DNA of 64,000 nucleotides, taken from positions 665,901 through 729,900 of the forward strand of contig QAOA01002492.1 in NCBI GenBank assembly GCA_003255065.1. Reading direction: 5' to 3'. Numbering within the stretch: the stretch's first letter is position 1; every line of letters starts with the position of its first letter. Of this stretch, positions 1 to 9,748 are shown piece after piece. The notes under the pieces were generated by a model. The model made no database searches. It was given only the letters and a program-made list of their open reading frames with translations, and was not told the DNA's origin. Both the position numbers and the translations under genes were made by a program. The DNA is from Cercis canadensis. Lineage: Eukaryota; Streptophyta; Magnoliopsida; Fabales; Fabaceae.

Positions 1-190
1 GGTTCCATGGAGTATGGCACAGTAAGACCCCAAAAGAGGGCAGACAAGACCCACTTACACATGGACGTGCAAGCTTCAAGGGGTGAGTATTGATAGTCCC
101 ACATCGGTTGGCGAATGAGGTCTTGGGTTCCATATATAGTTGGGAGGCACCCTCTCTAATAGGCTAATTTTTTGGGGTGAGTTCTACCTT
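1..190. repeat. Possible LTR-derived fragment at window edge
   Basis: The stretch holds a 'gtcccacatcggttgg' motif (about 94-109) followed by a TATA-like 'catatatag'. I associate this arrangement with dispersed plant LTR-type repeats. No boundary or target-site duplication can be seen because the element would run off the left edge. The call rests on recall of the motif, so confidence is low. Confidence 0.3.
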
Positions 191-2150
191 TCGACTTATA
201 ACATGCTGCCTCGCCTCGCTTGTCGCCTCCGGTTGCCCTCGCCTGATTACTAGTCTCCGTCCGTTGCTTGGCTCCGATCTCGCACTGGTTTAGCCTTGGT
301 TTCGTGGTTTCAGTATGTATATATCTCGCTCTAATCCTTGATTTTATTTTGCAAGCTTGTTGTTCTTTATCAGAAGTTATAGATGATTGTGTTTATGGCA
401 TTGTTCCCTCTCGCCCAATTATGAATTTTTGTGGCATTTTGTTGATTTTGGAATTGGAATCATGAAAACTGTTTAAATGTAGTGGGTTCTGCATCAGCTT
501 CTTTCTCTTTCTGTCTCTCATATTCTTAACTTGTAGGACTCTGTTTTCCTTTACTTGTTTTTCTTATTACTAATAAATGTAGTGGGTTTTCCCTTTGTTA
601 CTTGGGATTGTAATTTTGGTTGGCAATTATGTTTCTTGATTTTTATTTGTGCATAACATTGGGTAAAGGGGATAAATTAGCTTGGTCGTGAAATGATAGC
701 ATTGGAATTAGAAGGAGGGAAATAAAGAGGAAATCAAAACGACGTCGCAAGGGAGGTAGCATTAAACGATGTCGCAGCTGGAAATGGAGGGTAAAATGGA
801 AAATGTGTAGTGGGGAACACCGTGGGAAGAGGAAGGCATGTGGTAGCCTGGAGTAGTACTATAATGCTTTCTGTTAGTTAGTTTACCTTCTGTTAGTAGA
901 ATATGGATCGAGTGACACCTGACTTTGGGGTACGTAGCCTAGAGGTGTATTTAGGAGAGCTGGAATCTCGTTGTGTAAGGGGAAAATATTTCAATATAGA
1001 ACTCCTCTCAATTCTAAGATGGAAGAATGAAATGAAGCAGTATATTTCCTTTTAATCTTACTTTGTTCTACTCTGTTTTACGTGAATCATAGTAATAGAG
1101 TATCATGAAAACCCCTATAAAATGAACCAGATAAATTAGCTTGCATTGATGATTATACAGATTTAGAAAAGAAAAAAAATGTGACACTGGAATAAGAAAG
1201 TTAGTTATATTCACGATCAATCAGGCTTTGGGGTGTTCTAGGACTTTGTCCATGGCCTTCATATATTCTTGGTTGCTAATAGGCAACAATGTTATGGACT
1301 GCTGTGCATCAGTATGATGCTGTCATACTACAAACCCAAAAAAGCTACCGCAAGCTTAAATATTAATAATGTTGCTTCACTTTTTCCATTTTAAATCTTA
1401 TTTAATGCCAATGAGTGGACACTATCTGAACCTGTTATATGATCATATGTTTCTATTATGGCCAGAACATTAGATTTTAAGAAATTAGAATAAGAACCTT
1501 ATATCATAAAAAGCATTTAGCTTTGTTTCTGCATGCAATTTATTTCTCTAGCTATTGCCTCTGCGTGAATGGATTAAAGGGTAAAAACTTTTTGCTAAGT
1601 CAATGTTCCAGTGAAGCTGCCAGAGAAAAAAATGGGGAAAGTTTATAGCAAGATAACCCAGTCAACAAAAAACTGAATTGCTCATTGTCTAACAAATTTA
1701 GCATCAACTATACACAATTCAGTTCATATTGGAGATATTAATCATTCTGTAAACCCATAGCTGTAGTGGCTAATGATGTATTGCATTGTTCTCTTATAGA
1801 TAAATAAATCAATAAATTTTTCTGTAGAGTATTTTCACTGCATAAGCCAAACAGTTGTGGCTTCTCTTCTGTTGTCCTTCTAGTTCTGACAGATTTCTAT
1901 AGCTCTCTTTTAGTTCAACATCTACAATCTCTTTTCTTGAGTATTTATATAAGTTTACAGGGTTAATGTTTTCATCTTATCCAATAAAGAGAACCAATAT
2001 TTTTTATCACTCTAGATTTGTATGTTATTCTCTTGGTCTCTAGTAATTATTAGTTAGATAAGAATGAATTCTAGGTAAATGCCCCATATTGCTTGTTGTT
2101 AATTGAGAAATTCTTTCATTTTAACACAAGATTTAAAAAAAAAGAAAAAT
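191..2150. other. Intergenic, no gene recognised
   Basis: AT-rich sequence with only short open frames. None shows a recognisable domain or splice-supported exon. The 65-codon frame at 268-465 is hydrophobic but has no family resemblance that I can see. Confidence 0.5.
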
Positions 2151-2154
2151 TTAA

Positions 2155-2384
2155 CATAGGGCTGGGTTAGGCTAAGCATATGTCAGCCCTATTAAATTCG
2201 GCCTAGCCTAGCTTGAAATTTGCCTCTGGCCCGATTGCCACCTCTAGCTAATTCGATGGCCCGGCATAAGGTTGAGTTGGACTAATAATATGTCAGCATG
2301 AATGAAAATCGGTCTGGCTGGCCCGGCCTGGTTTTTCAGCCTTGGTCCGGTTCGGGTCGGGCTGGGCCGATTGCCAGCTCTACA
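2155..2384. repeat. GGCCC-rich hAT-type MITE relic
   Basis: About 230 bp rich in GGCCC/GGGCC blocks, ending in 'gattgccagctcta', whose reverse complement TAGAGCTGGCAATC is the usual end of hAT-type elements. The left end near 2155 (tagggctggg) is a poorer match and I see no clear TSD. It resembles in composition the better-defined element at 25871-26457. Confidence 0.4.
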
Positions 2385-2552
2385 AAACAGCATCATTTTC
2401 TGGTTCTTGCACCAGACTATTCCCTTACCACCATGAGTCCCTGATTACTGATTTCATTTCAATTCTCGACTGTGTCTGAAATTGCAGATTGAATAGAGTC
2501 TTCTGGCTTACCCCTTTGGCTGCTGTCACACGGTGACAAACACTTTCTGAGC

Positions 2553-4949
2553 ATGACTTTCTCTGTTACACTCTGTCTACACCAACCTACTAATCTCACT
2601 TCATCCCCCTCCTATGTTTCCACCAAGAAGGTATGCTTCGTCATTCATTCCAAGCATTTTCTTTTGAAATTTGAATTCTTTGTGTGTTTCAATTCACTAA
2701 TATCATGTAATTCAATTCCCTCTTTTGTTCTGCAGACTGCCAGTCACTTTACAACTTCGCAATTTTCTTCAAATGCCCACTGTGGAAGCAGATTAGTCAA
2801 ATCCCTTCCCCCTACTGAAACTCAACGGTGGCCACACACTCAACCACTAATTGATCTTTTAAAGGTCTGTGAAGAAATCAGGTCGATTAAGCAGGCAAAA
2901 TCTGTTCATGGGTATGTTTTAAAATCGAATTTTGGAGGCCTGGACTTGTTAGTATTGTTAAATCATGTAGCACATGTGTACTCGAAATGTATGGATTATG
3001 GTGCTGCTCATAGAGTTTTCGATGTTATGTCCCAAAGAAATGTGTTTTCTTATACTGTCATGATGGTTGCATCAAATGAGCATGGTTACTATCTTAATGG
3101 AATGGAGTTCTTTTGTATGATGTTGGACCAAGGAGTTTTACTAGATGGGTTTGCTTTTTCTGCTGTTATGCAGTTGTGTGTTGGCTTAGATTCCATTGAA
3201 TTGGGTGAAATGGTGCATGCCCAAGTTGTTGTGAAAGGTTTTATGGCTCATACTGTTGTTAGTACATCTCTTCTAAACATGTATGCAAAGTTTGGAAAGA
3301 TTGGTAGTTCATCCAAGGTGTTCAGTTGCATGACAGAACTTAATAATGTATCTTGGAATGCAATGATTTCAGGGTTTACCTCGAATGGTCTACACCTACA
3401 AGCCTTTGATTGTTTTATCGAGATGATTGAAGTAGGAGTGACACCAAATAATTTCACCCTTGTTAGTGTTTCCAAGGCTGTTGGGCAGTTAGGTGATATT
3501 AACAAGTGTCATGAAGTTCACAGGTATGCATCTCAATTAGAATTGGACTCTAGTACTCAAGTCGGAACTGCTCTTATTGATATGTACTCTAAGTGTGGAT
3601 CTCTTTCTGATGCAAGATTACTTTTTGACTCAAAGTTTACATTTTGTGAAGTTAACACACCTTGGAATGCAATGGTAACGGGTTATTCACAATCTGGTTG
3701 TCACCAAGAAGCTTTGGAACTATTTATAAGAATGTGCCAAAATGATGTCAAACCGGATGTCTACACATTCTGTAGTGTGTTCAATGCAATTGCTGCTTTG
3801 AAGTGTCTGAAATCCTTAAGAGAGATTCATGGGATAGCTTTCAAATATGGAATTGATATGATGGTAATTAGTGCTTCCAATGCCCTTACAGATGCATATG
3901 CCAAGTGTGGATCTCTTGAAGATGTAGAGAAATTATTTGGTAGGATGGAAGAGAGAGATATAGTATCCTGGACAACCTTGGTGACCGCATATTGTCAATG
4001 TTCCGAATCGGAGAAAGCCTTGAGAATCTTCTCCCAGATGCGAAATGAAGGTTTTGCACCCAATCATTTTACCTTTTCTAGTGTGATTACTGCATGTGCT
4101 GACCTTTGCTTACTAGAATACGGTCAACAAATTCATGGCCTTATATGCAAGGCCAACTTGGAGACTGAAACATGTATAGAAAGTGCTCTAATTGACATGT
4201 ATGCGAAATGTGGTAGCCTGATGGAGGCAAAGTTAGTCTTTGAAAGGATATCTAACCCAGATACTGTTACTTGGACTGCCATTATATCAGCTTGTGCTCA
4301 ACATGGTCTTGTGGAAGATGCCATTCAGCATTTTAGAAGGATGGAAGGCTTTGGGGCAAAGGCAAATGCTGTTACATTATTGTGTGTACTTTTCGCTTGT
4401 AGTCATGCAGGAATGGTGGAGGAGGGCCTGAATTTTTTCTATCTTATGGAGAAGATCTATGGTGTGGTACCTGAAATGGAACACTATGCTTGTATTGTTG
4501 ATCTGTTAGGTCGTGTTGGTCGCTTAGATGATGCAATGGAATTCATAGGAAGGATGCCTATTGAACCCAATGAAATGATTTGGCAGGCCTTGCTAGGAGC
4601 TTGTAGGATACATGGAAATGCCGAACTAGGGGAGATTGTTGCTCAAAAGATTCTATCCACGAGGCCAGAATATCCAGCTACATATGTCCTCCTATCAAAC
4701 ACTTATATAGAGTCAGGGCTATATGAAGATGGAGTTAGTTTAAGAGATGTGATGAAAGAGCGAGGTGTGAAAAAGGAACCAGGGTATAGCTGGATTTCCT
4801 TGAGAGGTGATGTTCATAAGTTTTATGCAAGAGATCAACAGCATCCACAGAAAGATGAAATATACACTATGTTAGAAAAGTTGATGAGGACTATTAAGTC
4901 CATAAACTATGAACCAGACTTAAGTTTTGTAGTGTCTACTATCTACTAA
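2553..4949 (+). CDS. PLS-class pentatricopeptide repeat protein, E/E+ type
   Basis: A 798-residue open frame. Residues about 100-640 are an array of PPR motifs; typical fragments are 'LIDMYSKCGSLSDARLLFD', 'NVSWNAMISGFTSNGLHLQA' and 'DIVSWTTLVTAYCQ'. The C-terminus (about 640-790) is an E/E+ extension: 'GACRIHGNAELGE', 'YVLLSNTYIESGLYEDG', 'KEPGYSWISLRGDVHKF'. It stops before any DYW deaminase domain. Family knowledge: such proteins are usually targeted to mitochondria or chloroplasts and bind organellar RNA for C-to-U editing; the exact target cannot be read here. The N-terminus is basic/hydroxylated, compatible with a transit peptide. A likely 105-nt intron at 2631-2735 (AAG|gtatgc ... ttctgcag|ACT) is a multiple of three without a stop, so spliced (763 aa) and unspliced (798 aa) products are both open. 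No nonsense mutation is seen, so it is probably functional. Confidence 0.9.
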   Translation: MTFSVTLCLHQPTNLTSSPSYVSTKKVCFVIHSKHFLLKFEFFVCFNSLISCNSIPSFVLQTASHFTTSQFSSNAHCGSRLVKSLPPTETQRWPHTQPLIDLLKVCEEIRSIKQAKSVHGYVLKSNFGGLDLLVLLNHVAHVYSKCMDYGAAHRVFDVMSQRNVFSYTVMMVASNEHGYYLNGMEFFCMMLDQGVLLDGFAFSAVMQLCVGLDSIELGEMVHAQVVVKGFMAHTVVSTSLLNMYAKFGKIGSSSKVFSCMTELNNVSWNAMISGFTSNGLHLQAFDCFIEMIEVGVTPNNFTLVSVSKAVGQLGDINKCHEVHRYASQLELDSSTQVGTALIDMYSKCGSLSDARLLFDSKFTFCEVNTPWNAMVTGYSQSGCHQEALELFIRMCQNDVKPDVYTFCSVFNAIAALKCLKSLREIHGIAFKYGIDMMVISASNALTDAYAKCGSLEDVEKLFGRMEERDIVSWTTLVTAYCQCSESEKALRIFSQMRNEGFAPNHFTFSSVITACADLCLLEYGQQIHGLICKANLETETCIESALIDMYAKCGSLMEAKLVFERISNPDTVTWTAIISACAQHGLVEDAIQHFRRMEGFGAKANAVTLLCVLFACSHAGMVEEGLNFFYLMEKIYGVVPEMEHYACIVDLLGRVGRLDDAMEFIGRMPIEPNEMIWQALLGACRIHGNAELGEIVAQKILSTRPEYPATYVLLSNTYIESGLYEDGVSLRDVMKERGVKKEPGYSWISLRGDVHKFYARDQQHPQKDEIYTMLEKLMRTIKSINYEPDLSFVVSTIY
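2631..2735 (+). other. Putative in-frame intron near PPR start
   Basis: Donor gtatgc follows AAG at 2628-2630 and a polypyrimidine tract plus 'tgcag' ends at 2735. The residues encoded in between are rich in Phe, Ser and Ile and unlike a PPR leader. Removing 105 nt keeps frame. Inference from splice-site quality only. Confidence 0.55.
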
Positions 4950-5916
4950 CTATAATGAAAGGGAAGGTTTTGCCTTCAAACACTTCATCTTTTTTTGAGG
5001 ACTGTATTAAAATGCTTCATTTGCTCCTTTACAAGAGTAAAATAGCATTGCAAAAGACAAAGTTTAGGTTCGTGGATGAAATAAATTCATGTAGTTCTCT
5101 TCTCCTGACCTTCAGTCTCTCTCTCTCTCTCTCATGCATCCCATCTTACTGAACGGATGAAATGCTTCATCTACATCTGTCCCATATCAAACTCAGGATT
5201 TCATTGTCTTCCCCTGTCTGTGAGAGGCAAGAGAGAAAACTGACTTCCACTGGTCAACCAATTCTTGCGATTTTGAACCAGGTATGGATTCTTTGGAGCT
5301 CATCAAACTCCAAATTGCATATTCATAATCTCTGATATATTAGAAAAATAATTGTTGCCTTTTCAGTTCATGTAGAAACTGCAAAGTAGTTCACTTCAAG
5401 TGTGTTTCTTTCTTGTTGGGAAATTAAGACAATAAAGAAGCTTGAGATGGGTATATGTTTTGATGCACAGAATTGCTACAGAAGATTGAGCATTCTTGAT
5501 ATTCAGATTATGTTCTATATCGTATAGGCCACTGAAAAAATTTGAGTATGTTTTCAGGGGATGGAAACCTTTTGTAGAATTAGAAAAAGAGAGAGAATTT
5601 TTGTTTACCTTCTTGATTTAATTGTTTGCTGTCCTGTTTGATTTGTTTTATAAAAATCACATTGGTGCGGTACTGGGCAGTGCAGAGTACCCTAGATGGC
5701 CACAAAATTGGAGAAGAGGAATATAAAAGGATATTAGAGTAAATTGAAAATAGATTGAGTCCCTAAATTTCGTTCTTCTTTTTTTAACTCAAAACTAATT
5801 TCTTTTGTTAAAATGGTAGCTTGATGCGCAAGGTAGGTTCTTTTGTTAATAAAAGCACCATGATAGATGTGAATGAAGGATAATTTAATTATTTTGTTGA
5901 TTTCATTAATATGCAG
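4950..5916. other. Intergenic, 3' side of PPR gene
   Basis: Probable 3' UTR followed by AT-rich DNA. A (CT)n microsatellite lies at about 5114-5133. No second coding exon is recognised. Confidence 0.5.
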
Positions 5917-6043
5917 CTTCTTTGTGGCCTCTCCTGAGGATGAGGCAGCATGGTATGATATCTATGAATTGGATGGACAACTTATTGAAATGGTTCCAAA
6001 GCCTGTACTTGCTATGATCTTCACGAGTTCTGTAACCTCAAAG
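5917..6043 (+). pseudogene. Orphan exon of a UCH3-like ubiquitin C-terminal hydrolase
   Basis: The stretch reads as coding 'VASPEDEAAWYDIYELDG' then 'QLIEMVPKPVLAMIF'. This matches the family C12 (UCH-L3/UCH3) segment just downstream of the first exon, where 'PEDEA', 'Y.VY.LD.ELLEMVPKPVLA' is typical. It is bounded by a plausible acceptor (atatgcag, 5909-5916) and donor (AAG|gtttgt, 6043/6044), so it has intact exon form. The upstream 'LPLEANP' exon and the downstream exon with the catalytic Gln/Cys were not found between 5.0 and 7.0 kb. UCH proteases remove small adducts from ubiquitin C-termini; this fragment alone has no catalytic residue. Most likely a captured or degenerate exon. Confidence 0.6.
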
Positions 6044-7031
6044 GTTTGTTCCATATAACTCGTTGCTTTCTTTAGCTTTACATGGTTGCTATTTGTCAAG
6101 TCAGTCATTGTCATATACATGTGATGCATATGCAATATTGTGAACTAAATTTTCATTGAAGAGGAGAAATTGTCATATGAAAAGGAAAAGAGGGTGAGTG
6201 AGCATATCAATTTATATGCTTTGCCTAAGAACATCCTTTCAAGAACACACTCTCAGTTTTTGTTTTCCCATATGTTTGTTTTTTTCCTTTCATGGTAAGA
6301 TATTGTTGATTTACTACTATGTATTTAGATATTTTGTTTCCCATATGTTGCACCCTCATATTACTGTTTCACTTTTCTTCGCTGTGGTTCTACATTCTAG
6401 AGTTTCATGTATCCTTAACAGAGTTTCCTATGGTCTAATCCATTCATCATGTTGCAGGGTTGGAGGAGGATTATAATATCTCGAATTCTATTGGGATATT
6501 CAGAGTATGGAAAGTGGAGGGGAATAGGCTACCCTAGCCTGAAATCAACCGGGTGCGGTTGACCATATTATGAACAGCCCTAATATGAAGGGTATCAAGC
6601 TATAGAGAGACTTGAGCAGTTCAGTGTTCAAATTCGATGCTGTAAAACTTGTTAGGTTAGTGTCTAAGGCAGAAACCTCAAATCAAACAATTGAGGTCCC
6701 ACAGTTTCGAATATATATACAGGGCCAGGTATTAATTTAGTACATGGTTTTGGCATAAATTTATCCTCATTTAAAACTGTATTTAAGCATGTCCTTGTTA
6801 CCAAGATGAAAAATAAAAGTAGATCTCTTCATGGTGGTTATTGGCAATATCTATATGAAATCAACCCTTCACTCGGTATATAACATTGCCCTTGGTATTG
6901 AAGTTATACAGCATTGGTAAACATATGAAACAAAGGATATGAAGCAGGCACGCGGTTCTCCAATGCATATAGTTTAGTGGGCATTAATCTTTGGTAGTTT
7001 GACAAGATTTACTAACTAAAATAGGTATGTT
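6044..7031. other. No gene recognised
   Basis: AT-rich sequence. The open frame at 6198-6476 (+) is hydrophobic and shows no family signature. Confidence 0.45.
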
Positions 7032-7039
7032 GTTGTAAC

Positions 7040-8086
7040 TGGGGATGGCAATTGACCGGGGCGGGGAATGCTCCTTTGTTCCATGACCTTGACGAGGAAC
7101 TTCCTTTCATCCATGTTCTTAGTGGTGGGGATAAATCTCTCTCCGTCCCCGATCTCCAGTGAGGAATGGGGATTTGTAATAAAATTACTAACATACCCCT
7201 ATATATTATGAATTAAATATACCTTATATATTAGGCTTAATTACAATTTTGGTCCCCATATTTTAACCACTTGAACGTTTTGGTCCTCCTTCTTTAAAAA
7301 TGAATTATTGAGTCCCTCTATATTCATAAAATGTATAAGTTTAGTCTATTTATTTTTAAGTCAAAATTTTTAGGTTTATTTCAAGGTGTAAAGTTCTCTG
7401 ATTCATAATCTCACCATTCAGATTGAAGAGCTACGTCTTGTGAATCTTTTTATTAAATTTCAGCTCGATCTAACTGTGAATAGGTCTAAATTTTTGGTTA
7501 GATGAAAACTTATGGTTTTGGTATTTTGGGATGAGTGTCAACGTTAGATCGAGCTCAAATTTAGTGAGAAGGTTCACAAGATGTAGCCCTTCAATCTGAC
7601 CGGTGAGATTATGAATCAAAGAACTTTACACCTTGAAATAAACTTAAGAATTTTGACTTAAAGATAAATGGACTAAACTTGTACATTTTATGAATATAGA
7701 TGGACTCAAGAGTTCATTTTTAAAGAAGGGGGACCAAAACGTTCAAGTGGTTAAAATAGGAGGACCAAAATTGCAATTAAGCCTATATATTATACCTTAT
7801 ATAAATTACATATACTCTATATAAGTGTCATAAAAGTTTTTTTTATTAATTACATATATGAAATTACTAACTTATATATACCTTATATAAGTGTTATAAA
7901 AAGATATTTTAGTATTTTAACATTTTGGGAATTTTTCCAGGGCCTATGATCCCTATCCCTAAAACTCAAACGGGGAGAAATCTCTCCTTGGCTCTACCCT
8001 TGTGGGGGAAAATTTCCCTTGTCTCTGACTGAACTAGAGAAATTTCCTATGGATTCCAGCTTGAGTAGAGCATTTTGCCATTCCTA
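7040..8086. mobile_element. Non-autonomous hAT-type element (with nested MITE)
   Basis: Ends are TGGGGATGGCAA... and ...TTGCCATTCCTA, close to the TAGGGATGGCAAT terminus of the larger hAT element at 21014-23765. Flanks form an 8-bp target-site duplication with one mismatch: gttgtaac (7032-7039) and gttataac (8087-8094). An 8-bp TSD is the hAT hallmark. Internal G/C-rich 'ggggcggggaat' and 'ccccgtccccgatc' blocks are also like the larger element. No transposase coding remains. The foldback MITE at 7233-7784 sits inside it. Confidence 0.7.
7233..7784. mobile_element. 552-bp foldback MITE, nested copy
   Basis: Starts AGGCTTAATTACAATTTTGG and ends in its near inverse (CCAAAATTGCAATTAAGCCT). The two halves are inverted copies of each other along most of the length, so a transcript would fold into a long hairpin. 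The TSD is a perfect 7 bp, atatatt, at 7226-7232 and 7785-7791. A second family member lies at 18767-19361. No coding capacity. Superfamily is uncertain: a 7-bp TSD fits none of the common classes exactly. Confidence 0.75.
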
Positions 8087-8094
8087 GTTATAAC

Positions 8095-8596
8095 ATGTAT
8101 TACATAAGGATTGTTTTCTTGTCCGTCTCCAGTGAACTATGAAATTTTAACTTAAAAATGCATTATTTTTTGCCATTAATGTACCAAATAATAATTCCTA
8201 ACTTAAAACTTCAAAATACATTTTACCTGTAATTGGAAAGCTCTTGTACTCAATGCATTAATTTTCACCTTTTACACCTTCAGGCCTTTGATTGAGAGGA
8301 TAACTTTGATTATGTTGATGCTATGGATGGTAGTGATGATTTGCTTGATGAAAGGAGTGATGTATTATATTAGGAAAATTTAGTTATTTTATTTTTCCTT
8401 CTGTTATAAGATTTGTATACTGTTTTACTTTGAAGGATGGATATATTATTATTTTCTTTTTACCCTAGGCAAATAATCAGCACTTTAGACTCCAAGCAAT
8501 AATTTAAATGATTATGTACTTAATCTTTAAGATTGGGAAAATTTTCAAGACACGACAACCAATTCTAGTATGCTTACTCTTAGTGGTTGTGTTCTT
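8095..8596. other. No gene recognised
   Basis: AT-rich. A short acidic reading at about 8300-8370 (DYVDAMDGSDDLLDE) follows an acceptor-like 'acaccttcag', but the frame has a stop just upstream and I cannot assign it. Confidence 0.35.
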
Positions 8597-8597
8597 A

Positions 8598-9171
8598 AGG
8601 GTCTGTTTGGGAGTTTTTTTGGAGGAGAGAGGGGAGGAGAAGAGAGGAAATGGAGGGAAAGGAAGGGAATGGGAAGAGAGGGGTTTTTCTCTCATTTGTT
8701 TGGATGATTAAAATGAACAAAAAGAAAGAAAAAAAAAGAAAGAAATAAAAATTTATAAATTTACAAATTTATCCTTTATTTATAAAATAAATATATTTAA
8801 TATAAAATTTAATAAAGTTATCTAAATAGCATTTGAAATTTTTTTTGAAGAAATAAATAGAGGTATAATAGTAAACTACTCTTTTTTCTCTCCAAATCCT
8901 CCAAATTGGGGGAACACAAAAGTGATGCAAAAAAGGAATGCAAAAGTTTGAGATTACCCATTGATTTCCTTTCCTTTTTTAATTTTAAACTCCCAAACAA
9001 TGAGAATGATACATTTACCTANAGTGATGCAAAAAAGGAATGCAAGAGTTTGAAATTACCCATTGGTTTCCTTTCCTTTTTTAATCTTGAACTCCCAAAC
9101 AATGGGAATGATACATTTACCTATTTCCTTTCCTCTTCTTTTCCCCCAAATTTAACTCCCAAACAAACTCT
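8598..9171. mobile_element. GGGTCTGTTTGG-type MITE
   Basis: Left end AGGGTCTGTTTGGGAGTT and right end AACTCCCAAACAAACTCT are inverted repeats of the kind common in plant hAT-like MITEs. The interior is purine-rich near the left and pyrimidine-rich near the right. An N at 9022 is flanked by two roughly 100-bp near copies (about 8919-9021 and 9023-9124) with around six mismatches, so the true element is probably about 100 bp shorter. No clear TSD. Confidence 0.55.
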
Positions 9172-9224
9172 AAATATTTGTTCCTTCTCATATGAGGAGT
9201 TTCTTAAAAATATATGTAAATAAC

Positions 9225-9290
9225 GGGTGCTTGGGGGGAGGGACCGGGATCGAACCCAGTGTGGTGAGGTTAACCAGCACTATGAGTACT
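9225..9290 (-). repeat. tRNA-derived SINE fragment
   Basis: On the minus strand the segment holds 'GGGTTCGATCCC', a perfect Pol III B box, preceded by 'tggttaacc', resembling the tRNA head of a plant SINE. The upstream A-box region and tail are missing or degenerate. A functional tRNA is unlikely because no acceptor stem or cloverleaf closes around it. Confidence 0.4.
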
Positions 9291-9748
9291 TACAAAATAC
9301 ATCATGAAGCCAACGATTGGACAACACTGCATTAGTTACATTATAATTCGTCAAGATCACAGATTTAAAACGAATAACATAAAAATTAGACTAAAAAAAT
9401 ATAAGAGAGAAGAAAATAGAATAAAACTCGGATTTGTATATATAAATAAAGCTAAACAAAATTTCAATAAGAAAATCCAAGAATCTTGATATTTTATATC
9501 GACAAAGCAGATATGCAAAAAGAAGAAAGAAACAGAACAATCCAAGAAATGAAGACAAAGAGAGGGAGAGAAAAGAAGAAAGAGAAAAAAAGATTATTCA
9601 TATATGCCAGAATGTAATACTTCTAATCATATAACAGAAAAGTCATTCAGAATTCAAAGGCTCCTATAGAGCTAAAATTCTTTTTCTGTAAGATTACATA
9701 GTTCTTTCATCTTAGACATTAGGTGATTGTCTTGTTTCATAAACTTGT
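9291..9748. other. 3' flank of DUF2828 gene
   Basis: Purine-rich low-complexity DNA (agaagaaag tracts around 9500-9590). It is presumably the 3' UTR and downstream region of the minus-strand gene ending at 9749. Confidence 0.4.

Noticed and set aside
3248..3505. Minus-strand frame inside the PPR gene
   Set aside because: Antisense shadow of a strongly supported coding region with no family resemblance.
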